DNA of 64,000 bases from Orientia tsutsugamushi (GCF_900327275.1 NZ_LS398548.1:1116001-1180000), one strand, 5' to 3'; numbered from the stretch's first letter, positions 8,585 through 18,074 are shown. Numbers and translations are program-made. The notes: a model not told the origin generated them from the letters alone.

Positions 8585-11424
8585 CTACCGTCTAACTCCA
8601 ATTTTTGGAGCTATGTTAGTTTTCACCACTTGTTCAGACTCTGTTTTTACGTTCTGAGTATTAATTAACTTCATGATTTCAGGTATCATAAGCTCCTTAA
8701 CAGCTATTGCTCCTTTATTTTTTAGCATTTCGTTAAAATCTTCACCTTCTGAATGAATTACGATGCTAGTAATTGCTCCTTTGCTTGTCAGTACTTTTGC
8801 AGCCTCGTTTATAGTGCTTACATATTCTTTATTTTGTTTATCATTATTTGCAGCTATAAGAATCTTTTCTCCTTGAAATGGCTGATAATACTTTAAATTA
8901 TTTACATTTGAGCTATATACCATTCTGCTATCAATGCCAGCTTCCTGAAAACTTGATATCGTTTTTCCTTCTGCTTACAGAATGGTTACATCATAATCAT
9001 ATTGTCTTTGTTCTTTGATATGCATAAATAATGGAGTAGAAATATCTTTGGTGGTGCATTGCTTTATGCTATTCTCTTGCTGGACTTTTTCTACTTTAGC
9101 TTCTTGCTCTGGTTTAGCGGTAAAATGATAATATTCTTCATTCACATGAGATCTATCATTGATATCATTGATTATAGACTTAAACCAGTTTTCAATTTTA
9201 CTAAAAACAGTTGTCTTTGTCCGTTCTTTCTCCAAATCATGAGCAGTTTTCAGAGTTATGCTAGCTGATTTCTCATTTGGTCTGCTGAGCTGATTTATTA
9301 AGCTGTTAATGCTTTTAGTTGCTTCATTATTGCAATATAACTTTAAGCTCTTTATATGCCTTGTCATAGCTACGTATGAGCTGCTTATATTACTTACTCC
9401 GTTATGCAAAACGTATACATCTTTTATAGAAGCTCCCTGGACCTTAAAACAGTACTTGCATAGCCATGTTTAAATTGTATTTCACTAGGATCAAAACTCA
9501 CTTCTTTTCCTGTGTCTGTCTTAGCTATAAATTTATTTTTACTAACCGAAGTTAAAGTTGCAAATTCACTATTTTGTATTTGTAAATCCTTATAGCTTTT
9601 TTGAAATACGATTCTATCTCCTGCCATATATGACTTTTTCCTTTCATCAATAGAACGCTCATATTCTGTGCCTTTTAGCGTACCATTTGCTTTTAACAAA
9701 GACCTAATACTTGAATTAAGAATGTCGACATCTTTATTACGTACTGTAATTACCAATTTTTCATGTGGTTTAAATTTGCTCAAACTCCAATCATAAATCA
9801 ACTTACTCATTGAGTCCTGCAACGTATTATCAAACCTAACGCAGTTATTTTGCCTCAGTAAGGTTATACCGCTTAAAATATTACTCTCAGCAAACTCCAT
9901 TGCTGCTTTTCTGCTCCAGTTTTTACTTTGTCTTCGAATATTTACTAAAACATGTGAACCAAAAATATTACTCAGCATCTCAAACATTCCGCCTCTTTCT
10001 ATTGAAGCTAACTGCTTTTCATCTCCAGCAAGTATCAGTTGACAATTATTGTTTCTAACTACTCTAAACAGCTCTGCATAAGCTTTAGTACCTACCATTC
10101 CAGCTTCATCTACTACTATTAACCTATTTTGCATAAAAATTTTTTTTCGATTATACAAAAATCCTTTTACCGTATAGACATCAGTATAACCTTTGCTCTT
10201 CAGCTCTGATACTGCCTTATGAGTAGGAGCAAGCCCAATAACTTTTTGTCCACGATTTGTTGCGAGCTCATGCGCTTTTATTAAAACATAAGATTTTCCT
10301 GTACCAGCTCTTCCTCTTAAGACTCTAACTCCACTAGTGCTAAGCAAAATATGCCTTAGAGCTTGTTTCTGTTCTTCACTAACATTTGCTAGACCTTCGA
10401 TATCACTTTTAAGATTGTAAATATCGTTGTAATAAACCTGATTATTGATTTTATTAGCTATTCTGATTATTCTCGTCTCCTCATTTCGAACCTCAATTGT
10501 CGTAAAATATTTGCTACTTTCACCATCATCATGGTATAACTCTAGTATTCTATTTGAACTAAGCACTTGCTGAACTAACTGTTCTCTTGCTGTTGGATCT
10601 GGTATATCTTTTACTGCTTTTTCAACATCCTGCTTAGTAAAAATAGATTTGTAATGTGTTATAGAATCTGTTATTACGTCAGCATCATTAATAATCTTCA
10701 AATGAGCCTCTTTACGTAACTCATTTTCATTTAATACTTCATTAATTAAATTCCTAATTCTACGAGGTCCAATATGCTTTCCAGGTACTTCGCTTGTCTC
10801 GTCAACTCTATATGGTAAGCCTAATTCAGCGAAATATGCATTAGTTTCTTCTTTTGCTATTTCATGAATCATCTTGGAATCTTTAATAATACGCCACTGA
10901 CCTTTTACTGTTATAAATTTAGCCTCTAAGTCAACAGCTTTATCACCCAATTCTTCACCATTCTCTTTAAATCTTCTTGTAGTAACCAATATATGCACAT
11001 GCCAGTTTTTATCTCCTATTTGAGGCTTATGAATGTCTATCTGTACTCCAAGACCATTTTGCACCCATTCCATTGCATCAACTATTCGATGAGTTAGTTC
11101 TATTCTATGCTCTAAATTTAGCTCCTTCTCGTCTGGCAATGCTATTACTATATCCTTCAACAACTTACTATTTTCTCTTGTTTCTGTTCGTTCTACCTCA
11201 TTCATTAATGTTTGAATATTCTTGAAGTCTTGATTTACATAATCCGGTATCAGCACTGTATGATATACGTTATCTTTCTTACGAGAGAAGTTATACCTTA
11301 TACCTGTCTGCTTATTTTTAACAATAGTTCTTGCATTATATGCTGCCTTACGACAACTATCACCTCCTGCACTTCTACGTAAAAAATTCAATCCTTGCAA
11401 ACTGTATAGCCATCTCAATACCAA
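8585..11424 (-). pseudogene. traA: traA: conjugative relaxase-helicase, broken by frameshift and stop
   Basis: Reading on the minus strand, a 666-residue piece (9424-11424) carries the MobA/MobL relaxase (N-terminal LQGLNFLRRSAGGDS, three-His motif NWHVHILVTTRRF) and a RecD-like helicase (Walker A GRAGTGKSYVL, Walker B VVDEAGMVG). A one-base frameshift near 9435-9450 moves the frame. The next piece (8975-9409) continues with DVYVLHNGVSN and the helicase motif SSYVAMTRH. An in-frame TAA at 8975-8977 then separates the Toprim-like end (EGKTISSFQEAGIDSR, GEKILIAANND), which stops at 8585. The restored protein would be about 945 residues. TraA nicks oriT and unwinds DNA for RAGE transfer; this copy cannot be whole. 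Divergent from the small traD-like gene at 11718, as in Ti-type traA/traCDG regions. Confidence 0.88.
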
Positions 11425-11717
11425 TTCTCACCTGAGTTTTAAGTTAGCATGGTTTTTTTGATTTTGCTAGCATAAACTTCTTTTTTTTTAACATTCAATC
11501 GGTTAATGAGTACTCATTTTTTAGCAGTAAACTTTCAAGTTTACGTATTGCGTAAGCTTATTCTTTAATGAAGCTTCTAACCTGAATTCAAGTTTTTTTG
11601 ACTATAATTATTTGATGTTGGTTTGGTAGGTACGGTTTTTTTCTTTACTGAGATTTTATTTTGATATATTCTTGCCTGATTTTTTTATCTTTTTGAATTA
11701 CTAACACAGCAAATCTT
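11425..11717. promoter_or_regulatory. Divergent traA/traD-like intergenic region, candidate oriT and promoters
   Basis: The 290-base spacer between divergent tra genes contains clustered inverted repeats: GTAAACTT-TC-AAGTTTAC at 11527-11544, TTACG-TATTG-CGTAA at 11541-11555, and two AAGCTT sites nearby. In Ti-type systems oriT lies exactly between traA and traCDG. No nick consensus can be fixed by eye, so oriT remains an inference; these could instead be operators. Confidence 0.4.
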
Positions 11718-12162
11718 ATGCAGCAAAAAATTACTCTTCAACAAAAAAAGGCTAAGCTAATCATGGATGAGGTTAACCTTAAAATTAAAGAACGTAAAAT
11801 GCGTACTCGACGTCTTATCGAAATGGGTGGATTAGTTGCTAAAGCTAATCTTGATCACTTATCAGCAAACACTTTATTTGGTGCTATTGTTTCACTAAAA
11901 GAAACTTTAACACAACATCCAAATGTTCAGGATCAATTGGACTACAATAGGTAAAGATATTTTTGATAAAGAACAGCAAAATAAAGCTGCTGTGATTTTA
12001 AAATTCACCTCTGAACCAGACGAAAACACTAAGCGCCACATTCACCTTCATGGCTTAAAATGGAACAGTTTTCGTCAAGAATGGTGCGGCCATGTTAAGG
12101 ACATTGAGTCCTTAAAGAATGGCCTTCTCAATGTTCAGTATAAACTTGAGCTTGTATCTTAG
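11718..12162 (+). pseudogene. Small conjugation protein: TraD(Ti)-like domain plus W-rich domain, frameshifted
   Basis: The first frame (11718-11954) begins MQQKITLQQKKAKL and has the RRLIEMGGLVAKANLD pattern of the small Ti-type TraD protein found beside traA. A one-base insertion near 11930-11940 ends it. The other frame continues with WTTIGKDIFDKEQQNKAAV and HGLKWNSFRQEWCGH to 12162. The fragment at 13140 keeps the junction in one frame (HPNVQNHWTTIGKD), so the ancestral protein joined both domains in ~147 residues. The function of the W-rich tail is not known to me. Probably an accessory factor to the TraA relaxase. Confidence 0.7.
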
Positions 12163-12245
12163 ATAATAGTTCAAACTATATGCACAGCTAGCAATATTAC
12201 TACTGATAGAAAATATAGAGTAAGAATTTCAGAGTAACATAACTG

Positions 12246-12389
12246 ATGGTAATAATAAAAAAAATAAAGAATTTTGATGAAATCTCTGATAGTATTAAAA
12301 ATAAGGATGTAAAAAAGAAAATTTGTAACAGCACATTTGATTTAGCAATTATCACAGCTAATCAAAAATTTAAAGGGGAATTTTTATAA
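12246..12389 (+). CDS. Possible small ORF, unrecognised (47 aa)
   Basis: A 47-residue lysine-rich open frame (MVIIKKIKNFDEISD...) with no recognised family. It sits between the traD-like pseudogene and the TPR gene, with GTAAC rather than a good Shine-Dalgarno upstream. It may be a remnant of a longer RAGE gene. Confidence 0.25.
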   Translation: MVIIKKIKNFDEISDSIKNKDVKKKICNSTFDLAIITANQKFKGEFL

Positions 12390-12484
12390 ATCATATAAAA
12401 TATATGACAGTATTATTAATACAGTTACATCTGTTGCATCAAAATAATCTGCTCATATAACAGTATTTAATTTAGGCTAAAGAT

Positions 12485-12844
12485 ATGCTAACAGACAAAT
12501 ATTTTAATAAAGGGAATTCATTTTTTCAGTTAAGAAACTATCAAAAAGCAATCAAAAATTATGATGTAGCTATTAAGTGTAATCCAGATTGTATAGAAGC
12601 TTATATTAATAAAGGAATGGCTTTAAACGAATTAGGTCAATATCAAGAAGCAATAGAGAATTATGATATAGCTATTAAGTATAATCCAGATTCGGCGGAA
12701 GCTTATATGAATAAAGGAGATACTTTGAAGCAATTAGGACAACGTGAAAAGGCAATAAAGAATTTTGAGTTAGCTATTAAGTATAATCCAGGTTTAATAG
12801 CACCTTATATTAGCAATGTTTTAAAAAAGCTAGAAATGCAATAG
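12485..12844 (+). CDS. Tetratricopeptide-repeat protein (small)
   Basis: 119 residues made almost entirely of three consecutive 34-residue TPRs, with signatures YFNKGNSFFQLRNYQKAI, AYINKGMALNELGQYQEAI and AYMNKGDTLKQLGQREKAI, plus the start of a fourth. TPRs mediate protein-protein contacts, and short TPR genes are standard RAGE cargo in Orientia, where some act as effectors. No signal peptide. It is followed by a MITE and then a traD-like fragment. It could be the N-terminal stub of a longer TPR gene, but it ends in a normal stop. Confidence 0.8.
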   Translation: MLTDKYFNKGNSFFQLRNYQKAIKNYDVAIKCNPDCIEAYINKGMALNELGQYQEAIENYDIAIKYNPDSAEAYMNKGDTLKQLGQREKAIKNFELAIKYNPGLIAPYISNVLKKLEMQ

Positions 12845-12994
12845 AAAAATGTGTACGCATACCAGTTAGCAAATGAACTTACAAAAAAAATTAAAAAAAG
12901 CAATCTCCGCATCATAACTGATTAATTTTTAGAATCAAGGTACAGAGTCACATGTTCATAAGTTAAGAATGTTTTATTATTCCAGATTATAGAC

Positions 12995-13098
12995 TATAGT
13001 CATTTACAATGAGGTTTGAGCATAAAAAAAGCGACAATAGCATCATAAGATTTACTAACAGGATATTTTATACGCAAACTTCATTGTAAATGACTATA
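12995..13098. mobile_element. MITE of the second IS630-type family
   Basis: About 104 bp with TA-flanked ends (TATAGTCATTTACAATGA... and ...TTCATTGTAAATGACTATA). Its two ends match the two ends of the IS630-type element at 35495-36410, with the transposase deleted. Confidence 0.75.
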
Positions 13099-13139
13099 TA
13101 TCAAAAATCTTAGAGTTCAAAAAATAATGCTACTTTTTT

Positions 13140-13361
13140 TTGAACCAGCTATCTTTACATCCAAATGTTCAGAATCATTGGACTACAATCGGTAAAGATA
13201 TTTTTGATAAAGAACAGCAAAATAAAGCTGCTGTGATTTTAAAATTTGCTTCTGAACCAGACGAAAACACTAAGCGCCATATTCGCCTTCATGGCTTAAA
13301 ATGGAATAGCTTTCGTCAAGAATGGTGCGGCCATGTTAAGGACATTGAGGCCAAAGAATAG
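13140..13361 (+). pseudogene. Second copy of the W-rich conjugation protein, N-terminus lost
   Basis: From about 13145 the sequence is a near-copy of 11910-12130: HPNVQNHWTTIGKDIFD and HGLKWNSFRQEWCGH. The TraD(Ti)-like N-terminal half is replaced by sequence next to the MITE, and the 3' end is altered (DIEAKE stop). A third 3' copy is at about 40405. Its value is that it shows the unshifted reading frame of this family. Confidence 0.65.
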
Positions 13362-13468
13362 GCTTCTCAATGTTTAGTATAGTATAGAACTTGTAGTGTG
13401 ATATAAAGCATCTAATAGAAGTAGCATACAACACATCAAAAGTAAGATTTCGTGTTGTATATTTCTTA

Positions 13469-14419
13469 TTATTTTACACTATTTTTTAAATTTAATACTT
13501 CTTGTATTGATAAATCCGTATATTCAGCAATTGTCTCAACTGATAATTCAGATTTCAATAATTTTATTGCAAAATCTTTTTTTGCTTCAGCTTTACCTTC
13601 AGCTTTACCTTCAGCTTTACCTTCAGCTTTACCTTCAGCTTTACCTTTAGCCTCACCGAGCTTTATGCCTTCAGCTTTAGCGCGTTCGAGTTTATAATCT
13701 TCGACTGCTTTATTATCCCATATACGCTTTAACTCTTGTTCATAGGTTATTAGTTCATCTTCGCTCCAATTAAACTGATCTAATGCCTCATACGCTCTTT
13801 TTATTATTAAATCTTCACCTATTATTTTATTATATCCATCTAATGTTGTTTCTTTTGCATGTTTAAAAAAATAGCACCACTTCTCTGTTATATTATTTAA
13901 CTCTTCCACTCTATCTTTTTTAAATTTTGGTAATTCTATAAAGGTAAATGAAAAGTCTTTTAGATCATGCTCATATGTCTTTTTATCCAATATTACATGC
14001 CTTGATATATAGTCTTCTTTGTTTGGAAACAATTTATAATCTGCTATAGCTATAAATATAACTTCCTTTAGGTCTGAGTATTTTCCTTCCTTTCCTCTAT
14101 TTGGTTGCCTGCCATATGCCTTTGCTGCATAATACTGTGCTCTTTTTTCAAATCCTTGTGTAGGATCTACTTGCATTTCTATTATATATTGCGCACCGTT
14201 TTTATCTTTACACAAAACATCTACTATTGATTCTTTTTTGGACGCTATGTCTGCATCTAATATCGTTCCTAAAAACTCTACTTCTATTATTTTTCTATTC
14301 CCTTCAAACAACAATATATCGTTCAGAAAATGTATTAGTATGTCCTTGTTTTTTTCTGATCCAAATATCTTTTTAAATGCTACATCATTCTTTGGATCTA
14401 GAAATCTTGATAAATGCAT
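13469..14419 (-). CDS. Rpn family PD-(D/E)XK nuclease/transposase-like protein
   Basis: Intact, 316 residues. The N-terminus (FLDPKNDVAFKKIFGSEKN, then FLGTILDADIASKKESIVDV and YIIEMQVDPT) matches the PD-(D/E)XK transposase family (PF12784, Rpn-like), with candidate catalytic residues D (VDV), E-x-Q (EMQ). The C-terminus contains AEGK tandem repeats and a short helical end (SVETIAEYTDLSIQEVLNLK) shared with the Rpn gene at 17542-19734. E. coli Rpn proteins are DNA endonucleases that raise recombination. A close truncated copy lies at 40555-40858. Its location beside tra genes suggests RAGE cargo. Confidence 0.82.
   Translation of the reverse strand: MHLSRFLDPKNDVAFKKIFGSEKNKDILIHFLNDILLFEGNRKIIEVEFLGTILDADIASKKESIVDVLCKDKNGAQYIIEMQVDPTQGFEKRAQYYAAKAYGRQPNRGKEGKYSDLKEVIFIAIADYKLFPNKEDYISRHVILDKKTYEHDLKDFSFTFIELPKFKKDRVEELNNITEKWCYFFKHAKETTLDGYNKIIGEDLIIKRAYEALDQFNWSEDELITYEQELKRIWDNKAVEDYKLERAKAEGIKLGEAKGKAEGKAEGKAEGKAEGKAEAKKDFAIKLLKSELSVETIAEYTDLSIQEVLNLKNSVK
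13585..13649 (-). repeat. 12-bp tandem repeats encoding AEGK in the Rpn gene
   Basis: Five direct copies of a 12-base unit (TTCAGCTTTACC on the plus strand) encode (AEGK)n. The truncated paralogue at 40660-40700 has far fewer and the paralogue at 19570-19610 has a degenerate version, so copy number varies between paralogues. Confidence 0.85.
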
Positions 14420-14540
14420 ATGTTTTTCATATTTTCTATTCTTTTTAAATTATACAACAAAATAACTTATATGAACATTCTCTTATTGAATTTTAATTTC
14501 TGCAATTCACTACATTAACCACCTATTAAACTTTAGTTTA

Positions 14541-15146
14541 TTAGGTAGCATAACGCTCACAGTATTTATTTAGCTTTATAGCAATCTCTGGTAATTTAAG
14601 GTATTCAGCAAGAGGTATAAATTCTTGCTGCGTTTCTAGTATGATTTCTTGTCTTCTTTTGGCTGGCTTTATGAATATAGTTTTAATATTATCCAATCGG
14701 TCCAATAGTTTGATTAGTAATAGCTCTACTTTATCTTGATTCACTAATGTTTGAATCATTTTCATGGAACTGGTTTTCTTACCACCTCTGTTTCTTGTAA
14801 GAGCTAGAACTTGCTCGGCAATGTTATCATTAAATTCGATTGCTATCTTTTCTTTAGTTAGTGTTGTGTCTTCGATGGTATCATGTAGTATTGCTGTAAT
14901 AATCGTATCCGTTTTAAAGCTGTAGTCTGCAACCATGAGCGCTACTTCTAATGGATGCATATAATAAGGTTCTCCTGTATCTCGCTTTTGATTGCCATGA
15001 TATTTTTTTACATAAAATATAGCTTTTTTAACTTTATCAAGATTAATGCGTTTATCAACACTATGATTAATCAAGTCCAGCTTATCAAGTAGTTTATTGA
15101 TATGTTCACAATTTAAAAATGCTAACATTATTTCCTCCATCTCCAT
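14541..15146 (-). CDS. spoT: HD-domain (p)ppGpp hydrolase, SpoT-like single-domain
   Basis: 201 residues, hydrolase domain only. Residues ~45-70 (YHGNQKRDTGEPYYMHPLEV) and the HD motif HDTIEDTTLTKE match the Mn-dependent ppGpp 3'-pyrophosphohydrolase domain of RSH enzymes. LLLIKLLDRLDNIKTI supplies the second metal-site helix. There is no synthetase, TGS or ACT domain, so by sequence it is a small alarmone hydrolase. RAGEs typically carry several spoT fragments. Start chosen as ATG 15146; the later ATG at 15128 (MLAFLN), 12 bases after TTTCCTCC-type Shine-Dalgarno text read on the plus strand (GGAGGAAAT on the minus), is equally or more likely. Remnants occur at 25013 and 25547. Confidence 0.85.
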   Translation of the reverse strand: MEMEEIMLAFLNCEHINKLLDKLDLINHSVDKRINLDKVKKAIFYVKKYHGNQKRDTGEPYYMHPLEVALMVADYSFKTDTIITAILHDTIEDTTLTKEKIAIEFNDNIAEQVLALTRNRGGKKTSSMKMIQTLVNQDKVELLLIKLLDRLDNIKTIFIKPAKRRQEIILETQQEFIPLAEYLKLPEIAIKLNKYCERYAT

Positions 15147-15169
15147 TAATAATTCTAATTTTCAGTTTC

Positions 15170-15664
15170 TCAACGAACTTCTATAGGTATACTACACGTG
15201 AAAGCTGTATACTGATCTTGCTTACTTTCTAGTTTAATTTTTCCAGTCATTTCATGTATAAACGGTTTAACGAGTAGTAATTCAGATTCTAGTACTGCAT
15301 AGCTTTTGATATGTAAGTTTCTGAGCTCATTATTTATCTTTTTCACTTTTTCATCTGAAATTCCAATTCCGTTATCAAAAACAATTAATTGTAATATTCT
15401 ATAATTTGTCTTTTGATTTGCAGAAGGCAGCAAATCAACTTCAACGCTAATTTCTCTGCATTGACTATTAGTAGCATTGCCAATTAATAGTGTTAGTACT
15501 TTCTGTATTTGAGTACTATTTACAATGATTAAATCTTTTATATCATTTTTAAAATTGCAGCTAAGATTTATTCCTTTATTTTCTGTGAATGGCTTAAGCG
15601 CTATAATAGTACTATTTACTTTTTCTTGAATACCAAAATCTCCAGATTTTATAGTATGACTCAT
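15170..15664 (-). CDS. Histidine-kinase HATPase domain protein, probably truncated
   Basis: 164 residues covering only the end of a dimerisation helix and a HATPase_c domain: N-box LLIGNATNSQ and G1 box VFDNGIGISDEK. A clear G2 glycine loop is not seen (LLLVKPFIHEMTGKIKLES is the terminal helix/strand). No HisKA histidine. Just upstream is the C-terminal tail of a second gene of the same family (15683-15781), so two such genes lay in tandem ahead of the ppGpp hydrolase. It may be a non-functional fragment or an ATP-binding anti-regulator; the former is more likely. Confidence 0.6.
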   Translation of the reverse strand: MSHTIKSGDFGIQEKVNSTIIALKPFTENKGINLSCNFKNDIKDLIIVNSTQIQKVLTLLIGNATNSQCREISVEVDLLPSANQKTNYRILQLIVFDNGIGISDEKVKKINNELRNLHIKSYAVLESELLLVKPFIHEMTGKIKLESKQDQYTAFTCSIPIEVR

Positions 15665-15682
15665 AAAATGCTTCCATATCTT

Positions 15683-15781
15683 TTAATTAAGTTGTACTGG
15701 TATATCGCAAGTAATAGCTGTGAACTTATTTGCCTCGCTCTTTATCTCTAATTTTCCACTTAGTTTGTTAACAATAGACCT
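15683..15781 (-). pseudogene. 3' tail of a second histidine-kinase gene cut by IS5-type element
   Basis: Minus-strand codons read IVNKLSGKLEIKSEANKF then TAITCDIPVQLN and stop. This is paralogous to the end of the neighbouring gene (IHEMTGKIKLESKQDQYTA). The upstream part is absent: the IS begins at 15776, and beyond the IS lies traA sequence on the opposite strand. Confidence 0.7.
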
Positions 15782-16683
15782 ATTTCGAAACTGGTTAAAG
15801 TAGTTCAAAATTATAAATGCCAGAGATCAAATTAAATCTAAGAGAGAATCTTTTACGTCTATTTCGATATTTGTCAGCAATAATTTTGAAGCGTTTTAGC
15901 ATACCAATAACGTTTTCATTCACAACTCTTGCTCCTGCTAACCTATGATTATTCTTTTTATCATTTTTAGTTAAAGGATTTTTCTTGCTTTTTTTCTTTG
16001 GTAATTCAGAATTATTGTGAATTTTTTGTATGCCTTGATATCCTGTATCAGTAATCACTTTTACCTTAGGATGGATAAGAATTTTGGATTTCTTAAATAA
16101 TCTAAAGTCATGTTTTTTACCGTTAGAAAAATCTGTACATATTACTTGGCGCGTTTTCTTATCTACCACTATTTGAGTTTTTAGTGTATGCCTTTTCTTC
16201 TTTCCTGAATAATAGAATTTTTGTTTTTTTTAGGTCTTTCTATAGGACTCTCAGTAGCATCAATCAAGACTACTTCATAATTCATATCACTCTTCATTAA
16301 AGCTTTACGGCCTGGAAGAGCAAAGTTTGGGTGTTTAACTAGGGTGTCTTCTACCCATTTTACAGCTTTATATGCTCAACTTTCACTAATCCCATAGTTC
16401 TGACCTATATGGAAATAAGTACAGTATTCTCTAAGGTATTCTAAGGCCATCAGCAACTGTTCCTCCAAATTAAGCTTATTTTTACGCCCACCTTTTGATT
16501 TCTTAAGACCGTTAGCTTTCCTCAAAATATTCACCATCTTTGAAAATGTCCTCTTCCTTACTCCTGTTAATCGACGAAATTTTTCATCCTTTAACTCTTT
16601 AATCTGATCTAATTTCATTATTACTTCAAATTAGATTTTTATAACACCATTCTACATCATTCTCTAGTTTCGAAAGAAGTCTA
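15775..16683 (-). mobile_element. IS5-type insertion sequence, copy A (inactive)
   Basis: About 909 bp bounded by TAGACCTATTTCGAAACT and AGTTTCGAAAGAAGTCTA. The transposase is in two overlapping frames: ORF1 starts MKLDQIKELKDEKFRRLTG at 16618, and ORF2 contains VVDKKTRQVICTDFSNG, ITDTGYQGIQ and the C-terminal KRFKIIADKYRNRRKR. The DDE parts read as an IS5-superfamily (DDE_Tnp_4-like) enzyme with a -1 shift at GAAAAGG. In this copy ORF1 is stopped early by a TGA (serine TCA in copy B). Its two flanks do not belong together (see findings). Confidence 0.8.
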
Positions 16684-16684
16684 T

Positions 16685-17490
16685 TATAGAACCTGAAATT
16701 ACTAAACTGACTAAGGCAGTTGAAACAACCAAACTTACTCAAACAGAAAATAATAGTATAGCAAAACAAAATGATATTACGAATGTTAAAGAATTGTATA
16801 ATAAATCGTCATCTCTATACTACTTTAAACAAGAAGAGGAAGCTAAGGTGGAAACGATAGTAGTTAATAAATATTCAGAAAACCATACAGGAATTTATAG
16901 TTCAAAAATCTTTAATAATTCATAATTTAAGGGCAAATATGGTTTTTGATGAAGAGACTCAAAAATCCTGGCCTGCACTCACTATTTTTGTTAAAAATGA
17001 CAAAGATGAAATTACTGGAGCTAAGATATTAGCTCTGAATTCAAAAACATGTAATAAAGCTGATGTAGCTGAAAAATCTGTTGGTACAATTAGTGGGTCA
17101 TTTGCTGAAATTGCTCAACAGAATTCAAAATACTCACCTGTAACAATCATTACAAAGGATATTGAAACAGCGTTAACCATTAGGCAAGCTGGAGTCGAAG
17201 GAAAAATCTTATGTGCAATTGAAGCCGAAAATTTGCAAAACTATAATCCTGGCCCAAAAGAAAAGATCATTCTAGCAGTTAAAAATGACGTAAATACTGA
17301 AAAAGCTGAAAAAGTTCTGGAGGATAAGGAAGCAGTAGTCTGTACAGTCAAAAATGACTTCAATAATGTATTAAAAACTCAAGGATTATATGCTGTTAGA
17401 AATATTATCAGCCCTGAAATAAGAAAACTTAATGAAAAAATTGAATCAATACAAACTAATATACAACCAGGATTATGTCCGAAACACTAG
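16685..17490 (+). pseudogene. traA: traA C-terminal remnant, plus strand
   Basis: Frames read IEPEITKLTKAVETTKL... to a stop at about 16923, then in a shifted frame NLRANMVFDEETQKSWP, KSVGTISGSFAEIA, SPVTIITKDIETALTIRQAG and GPKEKIILAVKND. This is the TraA C-terminal Toprim-like domain and linker. The 5' part was lost at the IS5-type element (16683). It ends at a natural stop with an extra tail relative to the copy at 8585. It is in the opposite orientation to the other two traA copies. Confidence 0.78.
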
Positions 17491-18074
17491 GCAGAGTATG
17501 ACACAGCATTTTTTATTTAAAAAACTATAGAGTGAAAAAATATGACAAAACAATTAAAGCATGATTCATTGGCAAAGACAATCATGAGCGATCCAGTTGC
17601 TGCACAAGAATTTCTAGAGTATTATTTACCAAGCGATTTCAAGAGTTTAATAGATTTATCACAAATAAAAGTAGAGCAAGAGAGTTATATAGAAGAATCG
17701 TTAAAGAAAAAATACAGTGATATCGTCTATAAAGTTGCAACCAAAAAACATGGCAATGCTTTTATTTATATATTAATTGAAGCTCAATCAACCGTCGATT
17801 ATTGGACAGCTCTGCGGTTATGGAGATACACATTGTTATTGTGCGAAAGGCATAAGAAAGAAAAAGCTAAATTACCATTAGTGTATAATTTAGTGATCTA
17901 CAACGGCAAAAAAGTCTACAACGCACCTAGGAATTTGTGGAATTTATTTACAGATTCAATGATAGCTAAGCAATTAATGACTTCTGACTATCAATTAGTC
18001 GATTTGCAAAGTATGTCGAATGATGAAATTGTTAGAAAAAAGCATATAGATACCGTGATAAGAATCAAGAAAAG

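Noticed and set aside
13452-13697. Plus-strand ALPSALPSALPS repeat protein
   Set aside because: It is the antisense reading of the AEGK repeats in the Rpn gene.
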